Below, piece by piece: positions 1 to 5,628 of a DNA stretch of 5,628 nucleotides. Source of the stretch: Candidatus Sumerlaeota bacterium (GTDB lineage Bacteria; Sumerlaeota; Sumerlaeia; SLMS01); NCBI GenBank assembly GCA_020850785.1, contig JADZDZ010000088.1:1-5628 (forward strand), written 5' to 3'. The notes under the pieces were generated by a model, which did not search any database, was not told the DNA's origin, and worked only from the letters and a program-made list of their open reading frames with translations. Every line of letters begins with the position of its first letter. The stretch's first letter is position 1. The position numbers and the translations under genes were made by a program.

Positions 1-2
1 AA

Positions 3-215
3 CTCTACAACTCCTTCGAACCCGCCCTCGACTCCATGTATCCGGAACTGCGCCGAATTCGCGAGGACCTAAGGCATGAAGGCGCGATCTTCGCCCGCCT
101 CAGCGGCAGCGGATCCGCCAGCTTCGGCCTGTTCGCCGACGACGAGGCGCGCGACCGCGCCCATGCGATCCTTCGTGATATATACAACTGCTTCCCCTGC
201 AACGCCATCACCTGA
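3..215 (+). CDS. ispE: 4-diphosphocytidyl-2-C-methyl-D-erythritol kinase, C-terminal fragment (IspE)
   Basis: The frame is open from the left window edge to TGA at 213-215 and gives 70 residues; the start lies outside the window. IspE is the GHMP-family kinase that phosphorylates CDP-methylerythritol at the 2-hydroxyl in the cytoplasmic MEP (non-mevalonate) isoprenoid pathway. Visible family signs are an N-x-F-E-P segment near residues 3-7, a Y-P-E-L segment at 13-16, and a glycine-rich block LSGSGSASFGLF at 33-44. That block matches the third GHMP motif (usually SGSG or SGTG followed by a hydrophobic-F-G-L-F stretch). An Ala/Arg-rich helix follows and the protein ends NAIT. Other GHMP kinases share the glycine motif, but the spacing N-x-F-E...YPEL...SGSGS...FGLF is typical of IspE. 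yggS starts 6 nt after the stop, which suggests one transcript. Identity is fairly sure but rests on a fragment. Confidence 0.85.
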   Translation, partial: LYNSFEPALDSMYPELRRIREDLRHEGAIFARLSGSGSASFGLFADDEARDRAHAILRDIYNCFPCNAIT

Positions 216-221
216 CAATCA

Positions 222-902
222 ATGCCATCCATCGCCGAAAACCTCACTGCTGTTGAACAGCGCATCGCCGCCGCCTGCCAGCGCGCCCAGCGCCCGCGCG
301 AAGATGTTCTCCTCGTGGCGGTCACGAAAACCCGTCCCCTCGCGGACGTTCTTGCGCTTCGCGAACTCGGCATTCATGACATCGCGGAAAATCGCGCACA
401 GGACGTGCGCGACCGCGCACCATCCTTCCCGCGCGACCTCCGCTGCCACTTCATCGGCAGCCTGCAGACAAACAAGGCGAAGTACCTTCCCGGCCTTGTC
501 ACAATCGTCCACACGGTCGATCGCGTGGAAATCGCCGCTGCGCTGAACAGGGAGTGGGAGAAGGCCCCCGCGCTGCCACCGTTGCGCGTGTTGCTCCAGT
601 TCAACATCGCGGAGGAAGCGCAGAAGTCCGGCGCCGCAGCTTCCGACGCGCGCGAATTGCTCGCGCGTGTTCGTGAGTTCCCCCGCCTTCACGTGGAGGG
701 ACTCATGGCAATGGCCCCCCTCGCGGACGAAGCGGAGGCGTCTCGCCCCGTGTTCCGCGCCCTTCGTGAGCTGCGAGACCGCCTTCAGCAGGCCTCAGGC
801 GTCGCCCTTCCCGTCCTCAGCATGGGAATGTCCGGCGACTTTGAGGTCGCGATAGAGGAGGGCGCGACCATGGTGCGGGTTGGGAGCGCGCTCTTCGTAT
901 AG
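222..902 (+). CDS. yggS: YggS/PLPBP family pyridoxal 5'-phosphate homeostasis protein
   Basis: A complete 226-residue protein, close to the usual 225-235 for this family. YggS (PROSC/PLPBP in eukaryotes) is a single-domain cytoplasmic TIM-barrel protein that binds PLP and buffers its level; no enzymatic activity is established. Signature blocks appear in order: AVTKTR at 33-38 with the Schiff-base lysine K36; AENRAQD at 55-61 (usually GENRVQE); HFIGSLQTNK at 76-85; FNIAEEAQKSG at 127-137; GLMAMAP at 160-166; and the phosphate-binding end SMGMSGDFEVAIEEG followed by VRVGSALF. The chain stops at V226, where homologues usually continue with G-x-R and a few more residues. ATG at 222 is chosen because it sits 6 nt after the ispE stop and gives the family's N-terminal helix; there is no clear Shine-Dalgarno sequence, so coupling with ispE is likely. 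The last 108 nt are also coding on the other strand. Confidence 0.96.
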   Translation: MPSIAENLTAVEQRIAAACQRAQRPREDVLLVAVTKTRPLADVLALRELGIHDIAENRAQDVRDRAPSFPRDLRCHFIGSLQTNKAKYLPGLVTIVHTVDRVEIAAALNREWEKAPALPPLRVLLQFNIAEEAQKSGAAASDARELLARVREFPRLHVEGLMAMAPLADEAEASRPVFRALRELRDRLQQASGVALPVLSMGMSGDFEVAIEEGATMVRVGSALFV

Positions 903-2903
903 ATGTATAGACGCAGGCGCCCGCCGGGCCGCGGCAAAGACGAACACCCCGGCCACGAGCGCCAGTCCCATCGCAGACGCGAACAACCCCACGCGATAGG
1001 ATTGCGGCTCGTAGCGCCACTCCAGCCGATGCTCGCCTGCGTCCAGTTGCACCTCCGTCGCAAGCACCGGCACGGAAAATTCCTTCACCAGCTTCCCGTC
1101 GATGAAAAGCCTGTGCCCCGGTGCGCGAATTTCCGGCACGCGCAACGGGCCGCCGTTTCCACTCACCAGCAGCGTCTGCCTGTTGGGGAACCGCGAAACC
1201 CAGCGGTATTCCGCATTCGGCCCCGCCGTCCTGCGGAACACCTCCTTCCGCGTTGGCGCCACCTTCACAATTTTGCAGAACTGTGAGGGAAGCACCGCCA
1301 CCTCCACGTCCGGCGCGGGAATTCGATACTGTATATCCACCACCACGTGGGAAATTCCCATGATGCTCAGCCATTGGCGGTAGTCCGAATTGCGCAGCGG
1401 ATTCAACACCCCCTTCACCGCATAGAAAATCGGATGGTAGGCGTTAATCGCGGGCCCTCCCGCGAGGATTTGTCGAAAACGAAATTCGCGCGCCTCGTTG
1501 TGTGTTTCCTGCATGATCTCATGATCGATCAGCCACGCGTCCAACTCATTCGGCGCAAGGTAACCGTCATGGTAGGCCGTCCATGATTCGCGCGTCAGGA
1601 AGAATCGATTCGCCAAACCCAGATCCGCGATCGTCGCCACAAGCAGCGCCGCATACAGCCCCTTCGTCATCCCGCGCGAGGCGCGCGTTCGCAGCCCGTG
1701 CAGGATCGAATCCGTTCCATAGCCTGCAAGCACCGCGATCCCCAGCGCCGCGGCGCACATGAACGTTCCCGGACTGCGGAAGGAACGAAATCCCGGCATG
1801 CAGTCGAACAACACGCGGTACAGCGGCCCGAACCTTCCCAACCCCACAAGGATGGAAATCACCACAACAAAGAGCCAGAAGAACGAATGCCGTGTGCGTC
1901 GCGAATTGAAAACACCCGCGATTGCAAGCAGCACCACCACCTTCCCCGCGTAGTCGCTGACAAGCCGCTCGTGCCAGCGCCCAAAATACTGCTTCGCGTC
2001 GTCACGCACCGACGTTCCGCGCAGCCGTGGGATGACATACTCCACCAACTCCTCCGGCGGGTAGCTCGTCTTCGTCGCCTCCTCGAAATCCACGCCGGCG
2101 CCGCCACGATTTGAAAACCCCGACATCTCCAAACCGGGGATCAATTGCAGCGATGCCACGGCTCCACCGATGGCGAGCGCCGCCGTCGTGAGGATCACCT
2201 GCCGGAGCACAAACCGCCGCAGGCCCGCGCGCGTCACGATGCTCCACGGCAGCCATCCCAGCACCATCACAATCGCGGTGTAGGCGATCTGCGGATGCCC
2301 GCTAAGGAACATCGCACCGATGGCCAGCGCCGTCAGCGCCAACCCGCGCATCCGCCGCGCGATCGAATTCAAGTCCGCCATCATGACCGCGCCCGCCACG
2401 CAGGCGGGAAGCCACGACAGCGCCATCACTTTCTGAAAATGCCCCGCGTGGATCAGCGTCACCACGTGGCCGCACAACATCCACGCAACACCGCAGAAAA
2501 ACGCCGCGCGCCATCCCATGCGCAGCGCGCGTCCCAGCCCCAGCGCCGCGCACCCACCGATCCACAGGCACAACGTCCATGCAAGTTTCTGCGCTGCGGG
2601 AAACGGCAGGAAATAGAATGGCAGCGCCGCCGGCGCGAACGGCGTCCACAGGAACGCACCCAGCGTGGGAAGGCCCCCCTGCAGCCCCGGCAGCCACAGC
2701 GGAATCGTCGACGGATCACGCGCCATCTGCTGCTGCACCCACGACTGCACAATGGCGTCATGATAAACCGTGTCCGTGCCGTACATGAACCACGGCCCCG
2801 TCACGGGCGTGACGCTGCGGTTCAGAAAGTAAATCTGCAGGACGGCGATGCAGAATAGGACAAGCACCGACAACAACCAGCGCTGAACGTTTGTCAGGCG
2901 CAT
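795..2903 (-). CDS. YfhO-family polytopic membrane protein (putative GT-C-like sugar transfer protein)
   Basis: A 702-residue protein resembling the YfhO family, large membrane proteins with a GT-C-like layout. Firmicute YfhO is linked to glycosylation of lipoteichoic acid; the substrate here is unknown. TM1 is about 8-27. An outside loop holds YGTDTVYHD (41-49), whose acidic residues sit where GT-C proteins carry their catalytic or metal site, then P-L-W-x-P-G-x-x-G-G-L-P (68-79). Further hydrophobic segments lie near 104-123, 133-152, 158-176, 186-202, 208-222, 233-256, 318-332, 341-357, 379-395 and 414-430. Family marks include SGHPQIAYT (201-209), LQLIPGLE (252-259), YPPEELVEYVIP (281-292), PGFRSFRSPGTF (370-381), AGYGTD (393-398), a soluble stretch at 430-630 with INAYHPIFY, and a final TM about 637-658. 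The ATG overlaps the stop of the upstream gene (TGATG) with no visible ribosome site, so translational coupling is inferred. Residues 668-702 are antisense to yggS and look like an added tail. Confidence 0.85.
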   Translation of the reverse strand: MRLTNVQRWLLSVLVLFCIAVLQIYFLNRSVTPVTGPWFMYGTDTVYHDAIVQSWVQQQMARDPSTIPLWLPGLQGGLPTLGAFLWTPFAPAALPFYFLPFPAAQKLAWTLCLWIGGCAALGLGRALRMGWRAAFFCGVAWMLCGHVVTLIHAGHFQKVMALSWLPACVAGAVMMADLNSIARRMRGLALTALAIGAMFLSGHPQIAYTAIVMVLGWLPWSIVTRAGLRRFVLRQVILTTAALAIGGAVASLQLIPGLEMSGFSNRGGAGVDFEEATKTSYPPEELVEYVIPRLRGTSVRDDAKQYFGRWHERLVSDYAGKVVVLLAIAGVFNSRRTRHSFFWLFVVVISILVGLGRFGPLYRVLFDCMPGFRSFRSPGTFMCAAALGIAVLAGYGTDSILHGLRTRASRGMTKGLYAALLVATIADLGLANRFFLTRESWTAYHDGYLAPNELDAWLIDHEIMQETHNEAREFRFRQILAGGPAINAYHPIFYAVKGVLNPLRNSDYRQWLSIMGISHVVVDIQYRIPAPDVEVAVLPSQFCKIVKVAPTRKEVFRRTAGPNAEYRWVSRFPNRQTLLVSGNGGPLRVPEIRAPGHRLFIDGKLVKEFSVPVLATEVQLDAGEHRLEWRYEPQSYRVGLFASAMGLALVAGVFVFAAARRAPASIHLYEERAPNPHHGRALLYRDLKVAGHSHAEDGKGDA

Positions 2904-4213
2904 CAGAATGTGATCACTGGCGCGGGAATCAGCGCGAACAGGCGCGTGGCGAGGTCCAACGCGACAATCAATCGTTCATCCTCCACCGCAACGTGCTTCG
3001 CATCGATCTCCTTGCGCAGGAAAAACAGGTCGTCGCGAATCACCAGCACGTCCTCGAACTTGATCTTGTCCCCGCAAAAATCGAGGAAATCCTTAAGCCG
3101 CGTAACATACGAAGCGAACGTCGTTCCCGGCTTCACATTCCGCGCCAGATGGATCAGCGCCGCCGCGCCCGCCGTCAGCGGATGCCGCTCCAGCGCCCCC
3201 GACATCGACCACGTGATTCTGGACGGTGGGAATTCCACCGGGCTTGTATAGACAGGGTGCGTGATGCAGAATCCCAGCGATGACATGCGATCCCGCGACT
3301 GCGAAAGCAGCGCCAAGTCCCCCTCGTTCCTCACCGTCGCCAGCACGGGGCGGTGCGCCGCCATCGCCTCATCCAGCGCACGCAGGTGTGACGGAATGTT
3401 CTCCGGCGTCGTGCGCAGCGCGACCTCCTCCACGATTCCCTCCTCGAACAACTTCCTCCAGGGGATGTACGGATTCCCATCGTCAATGATGTCCACCATC
3501 ATCGTCACCGGCAGCGACTGGCGCACCTTGCAGGCGCGCATCTTCAGCGATTCAATGAAGTGCGACAACTGCCCGATGCGCCACGCCTCGATCTTCTGGA
3601 ACTTCTCCCGCGTGGGATGCGTCAGGAAGGATTCGCCATCAATGTCCAACTCCTTCTGCATCCGCCGCAGGCTGCTGAAGCCAAACTGCATCCACGTGCG
3701 CGGATTCTCCGTCGTCCGTGGCAGCGCCGAAATATCCAGCAGCAATCCATCAACGGGATATCCCTCCAGAATATCCACCAGCATGTTCGCAACGAAGCGG
3801 CGAAAATCGAGCGTCGTCCAACAGAACAACCCGCGCACCTGCGGGTCATCCAGTACCTCGTGGCCGCCGTCCACGTTCTTCATCAGCCAGCTTCGATTGC
3901 GCGCCGCCACCGCCCCAAAGCGTCGTGATCCGCGCGGCGCCGCGCTCAGCAGGTCCGCCGACAGCCACACCGTCACGGGATAATTCTGCAACGCCGCAAG
4001 CGCCTGCTGCGCCGGGCATTCAGCGTCCCGCAACCGCCCGTTCCGTTTCACCTTGAAAACCGCGCTCCCCTCATGCAGCGCCGGAACCACAAAAGTATTA
4101 TACCCCGCCTCGATCAGACGTTCGATAAATTGCGCGAAATCCGGCCCACCCTCCAGGTGTTCCGGCAATAAAAACGCCGCCCGCGTCTGCAGTGGAAAGG
4201 AGCGCTGTTGCAC
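2903..4213 (-). CDS. GHL10-like TIM-barrel protein (putative glycoside hydrolase-like), start uncertain
   Basis: From a GTG start at 4213 this gives 436 residues. The fold pattern resembles the GHL10 group (DUF187/FenI-like; E. coli DigH/YddW, a peptidoglycan glycan hydrolase, belongs here). The first strand is TRAAFLL (10-16). A helix follows, then AGYNTFVVPAL (36-46), the YPVTVWLSADLL strand (78-89), WTTLDFRRFVANMLVDIL (132-149) and PVDGLLLDISALP (153-165), the place where family members carry DGIHLDD or DGIxLDYxRxP. A helical W-R-x-x-Q-L-x-x-F-I segment (211-220) and the strand VTMMVDI (236-242) follow. The tail (about 270-436) shows further strand/helix alternation and I do not recognise it. 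There is no ATG near the domain start. GTG at 4213, GTG at 4249, TTG at 4258 and GTG at 4312 are all possible, and none has a clear ribosome site. The frame stays open to 4651, but that part is Arg-rich and antisense to rel, so it is left out. No signal peptide is visible. The stop overlaps the start of the YfhO-like gene. Confidence 0.6.
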   Translation of the reverse strand: MQQRSFPLQTRAAFLLPEHLEGGPDFAQFIERLIEAGYNTFVVPALHEGSAVFKVKRNGRLRDAECPAQQALAALQNYPVTVWLSADLLSAAPRGSRRFGAVAARNRSWLMKNVDGGHEVLDDPQVRGLFCWTTLDFRRFVANMLVDILEGYPVDGLLLDISALPRTTENPRTWMQFGFSSLRRMQKELDIDGESFLTHPTREKFQKIEAWRIGQLSHFIESLKMRACKVRQSLPVTMMVDIIDDGNPYIPWRKLFEEGIVEEVALRTTPENIPSHLRALDEAMAAHRPVLATVRNEGDLALLSQSRDRMSSLGFCITHPVYTSPVEFPPSRITWSMSGALERHPLTAGAAALIHLARNVKPGTTFASYVTRLKDFLDFCGDKIKFEDVLVIRDDLFFLRKEIDAKHVAVEDERLIVALDLATRLFALIPAPVITF

Positions 4214-4233
4214 TTTTCGGAAATCGTTTGCCT

Positions 4234-4262
4234 TTGACAGCCCCGACACGCGGGACAATTCT
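4234..4262 (+). promoter_or_regulatory. Candidate sigma70-type promoter for rel
   Basis: A perfect -35 hexamer TTGACA at 4234-4239 is followed, after the ideal 17-nt spacer, by AATTCT at 4257-4262, which matches TATAAT at only three of six positions. The predicted transcript would start near 4269 and carry a leader of about 67 nt before the rel ATG. It lies between the divergent genes if the minus-strand gene starts at GTG 4213. The exact -35 match in a GC-rich intergenic region supports the call; the weak -10 argues for caution or for an activated promoter. Confidence 0.35.
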
Positions 4263-4273
4263 AGCTGAATTCT

Positions 4274-4321
4274 CAACGACGTTGCATGCGGGAGAACAAC
4301 CCCAGACTGCACGCAACGACG
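4274..4321. repeat. Direct repeat CAACGACG flanking the stem-loop
   Basis: The 8-mer CAACGACG occurs at 4274-4281 and again at 4314-4321, offset by exactly 40 bp. Each copy shares bases with one arm of the stem-loop at 4280-4318. Forty bp is near four helical turns, so the copies would face the same side of the DNA, as paired protein-binding sites often do. An 8-mer pair can also occur by chance, so this is a weak call. Confidence 0.3.
4280..4318 (+). promoter_or_regulatory. Imperfect inverted repeat / stem-loop in the rel leader
   Basis: CGTTGC (4280-4285) pairs exactly with GCAACG (4313-4318). After one A-C mismatch, TGCGG (4287-4291) pairs with CTGCA (4307-4311), with one G-U pair if RNA. 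The result is an 11-bp stem with one mismatch around a 15-nt loop. There is no T-run after it, so it is not an intrinsic terminator. It lies just upstream of the weak ribosome site GAAGAG (4321-4326) and the ATG at 4336. It could be a leader-RNA hairpin affecting rel translation or a DNA operator for either divergent gene. The pairing is seen directly; the role is inferred. Confidence 0.4.
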
Positions 4322-4335
4322 AAGAGTTTCGGGTG

Positions 4336-5628
4336 ATGGCGCGCGCTGAGCAACATCAAATCGGGACACGATACTTCGAGGCTGATTCAGAACTGCCCGG
4401 AGATACCCCCTCGCTTGACGGTGCGCCTGTTGACGATCCCTCCGTCCTCCCCGACCGCGTTCCCGTTCCCGAAGTGACCATCGAACAGTTGCTGGGAATG
4501 ATTCCCTCCGAGAATCAGGAACTGATTCGCCGCGCCTACGAGTTCGCAAAACGCCACCACGAGAAGCAGATTCGCCAGTCGGGCGAGCCGTATATACACC
4601 ATCCCGTCGCCGTCGCCGGCTATCTGGCCGAATTGCACCTCGACGCCGCATCCGTCGCGGCGGGGCTCCTTCATGACGTGCTGGAAGACACCACCGTCAG
4701 TCGCGAGCAGTTGGACAAGGAATTCCCCGCACCGATCGGCGAACTCGTTCAGGGCGTCACCAAGATCGGCAAAATGAATTTCCGCACCACCCATGACGCC
4801 CAGGTGGAAAATCTGCGCCTCATGCTGCTCGCCATGGCGAAGGACATCCGCGTCGTCATCATCAAGCTGTGCGATCGTCTTCACAACATGAAGACGCTGA
4901 AGTATCTTTCGCCGGAAAAGCGCATCGCCATCTCCCAGGAAACGATGGACATTTACGCGCCGCTCGCGAACCGCCTCGGCATTTCGCGCATCAAGGGCGA
5001 AATGGAAGACCTCGCGATGCGCTGGCTCTACCCGGAGGAATACCAGAAGCTCACGCGCCAGATCGCCGTGAAGAAGTGCGACCGGGAACGTATCGTGAAT
5101 GAATCAATGGTCTTCCTCCGCGATTATCTCTCCGAAAATTTTCCCCACCTCATGATCAACGGAAGGCCGAAGCACTTCTACTCCATCCACAAGAAGATGC
5201 GGGACCAGAACCTTCCCTTCGAGCAAATCTACGACCTGACCGCGATCCGCGTCCTTTGCGACACGAAGGCGCAGTGTTACGAAATCCTCGGCCTCGTGCA
5301 TGCCATCTGGCCGCCGCTGCCGGGGCGCTTCAAGGACTACATCGCAACCCCGAAGAAGAACCAATATCAATCCCTTCACACCACCGTGATGGGCTTGGAG
5401 GGAACAATCACCGAGATTCAAATCCGCACGAAGGAAATGCACAATATCGCGGAACTCGGCATCGCCGCCCATTGGAACTACAAGGAGAAGGGGGTCGAAA
5501 CCCAGAAGGATGAACGCCTCTCCTGGCTTCGCCAGCTTTCCGAATGGGTAACCGACGTCAAGGAAGCCGACGGCCTGCTGGACGCGCTCAAGAAGGACGT
5601 CTTCGCCGACTCCGTGCTCTGCTTCACG
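4336..5628 (+). CDS. rel: Bifunctional (p)ppGpp synthetase/hydrolase, Rel/SpoT type, N-terminal 431 residues
   Basis: The long RelA/SpoT homologue that makes (p)ppGpp from GTP/GDP and ATP and hydrolyses it, setting the stringent response in the cytoplasm. The frame runs off the right edge. The HD hydrolase domain (about 48-200) keeps its active-site set: R80, H89 in IHHPVAV, H113-D114 and E117-D118 in LLHDVLEDT, and D180 and N184 in KLCDRLHNM. These sit a constant 36 residues after the positions I recall for Rel of Streptococcus equisimilis, so there is no indel. The synthetase domain (about 250-385) shows YDLTAIRV (299-306, D300), RFKD (331-334, the RXKD form of bifunctional enzymes), YQSLHTT (344-350) and EIQIRTKEMHNIAELGIAAHW (360-380, E360). 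DVFADSVLCFT at the edge opens the TGS domain. ATG 4336 has a weak GAAGAG ribosome site 9 nt upstream; GTG 4333 is adjacent and GTG 4474 would remove the acidic, Pro-rich N-terminal extension. Probably its own transcript from the upstream intergenic promoter. Confidence 0.95.
   Translation, partial: MARAEQHQIGTRYFEADSELPGDTPSLDGAPVDDPSVLPDRVPVPEVTIEQLLGMIPSENQELIRRAYEFAKRHHEKQIRQSGEPYIHHPVAVAGYLAELHLDAASVAAGLLHDVLEDTTVSREQLDKEFPAPIGELVQGVTKIGKMNFRTTHDAQVENLRLMLLAMAKDIRVVIIKLCDRLHNMKTLKYLSPEKRIAISQETMDIYAPLANRLGISRIKGEMEDLAMRWLYPEEYQKLTRQIAVKKCDRERIVNESMVFLRDYLSENFPHLMINGRPKHFYSIHKKMRDQNLPFEQIYDLTAIRVLCDTKAQCYEILGLVHAIWPPLPGRFKDYIATPKKNQYQSLHTTVMGLEGTITEIQIRTKEMHNIAELGIAAHWNYKEKGVETQKDERLSWLRQLSEWVTDVKEADGLLDALKKDVFADSVLCFT

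Noticed and set aside
912..940. GC-rich inverted repeat (GCCC-GCC-GGGC) near the yggS stop as a terminator
   Set aside because: The stem is only 4 bp with no T-run on either strand, and the site lies in the coding sequence of the YfhO-like gene.
903..1286. 127-codon plus-strand frame directly after yggS
   Set aside because: It is antisense to the YfhO-like C-terminal region, which shows clear family motifs. The product is Arg/His/Pro-rich with no motif.
2145..2858. 237-codon plus-strand open frame, His/Arg/Gln-rich
   Set aside because: It lies wholly antisense to the well-supported YfhO-like gene. The composition (runs of RRR, HH and QR) is what the complement of a GC-rich membrane protein gene gives, and no known domain is seen.
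3261..3983. 240-codon plus-strand open frame, Ser/Arg-rich
   Set aside because: It is antisense to the GHL10-like gene, has no recognisable motif, and its Ser/Arg/Pro bias is typical of a shadow frame.
4097..4102. Perfect TATAAT on the minus strand
   Set aside because: It falls inside the GHL10-like coding region, in the Tyr38-Asn39 codons of a conserved strand, and is read as a codon coincidence.
4214..4651. N-terminal extension of the GHL10-like frame to ATG 4651
   Set aside because: The extra 146 residues are Arg-rich and largely antisense to the conserved HD domain of rel. Family similarity starts at the first barrel strand just after 4213. Starts up to 4312 remain possible.
4387..4884. 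165-codon minus-strand frame within rel
   Set aside because: It is the complement of the conserved HD hydrolase domain; no independent domain is seen.
1..5628. Mobile element, CRISPR array, tRNA/rRNA or anti-phage system
   Set aside because: No transposase or integrase motifs, regular repeats or RNA-gene sequences were seen. The window is almost fully explained by five chromosomal genes.

Overview
This window reads as ordinary chromosomal DNA from a GC-rich bacterium. It has a complete bacterial housekeeping set: non-mevalonate isoprenoid synthesis, PLP homeostasis and (p)ppGpp control. No mobile element, CRISPR array, rRNA or tRNA was seen. The pairing of a YfhO-type membrane protein with a divergent GHL10-like TIM-barrel protein, and the near absence of Shine-Dalgarno sequences, would fit an uncultured lineage such as a PVC- or Sumerlaeota-like phylum. 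That placement is only a guess.

Layout: (1) 3-215 (+) is the C-terminal end of IspE. (2) 222-902 (+) is a complete YggS/PLPBP protein starting 6 nt after ispE, so the two are probably co-transcribed. (3) 795-2903 (-) is a 702-residue YfhO-family polytopic membrane protein. It converges on yggS and overlaps its last 108 nt in exact codon register. (4) 2903 to about 4213 (-) is a GHL10-like TIM-barrel protein. Its TGA overlaps the ATG of the YfhO-like gene by one base, so these two form a translationally coupled pair. (5) About 4214-4335 is a divergent intergenic region. It holds a consensus TTGACA box, a small AT-rich dyad, an 11-bp stem-loop and an 8-bp direct repeat. (6) 4336-5628 (+) is the first 431 residues of a bifunctional Rel/SpoT-type (p)ppGpp synthetase/hydrolase, cut by the window edge just as its TGS domain begins.

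How the genes may work together: ispE-yggS and rel are core metabolism and stress-response genes. The minus-strand pair between them is probably an envelope or surface-polysaccharide module, judged from YfhO (lipid-linked sugar transfer) and GHL10 (glycan hydrolysis) family roles. I found no strong evidence of a new multi-gene system. The most unusual features are the antisense coding overlap at yggS/yfhO and the structured rel leader.
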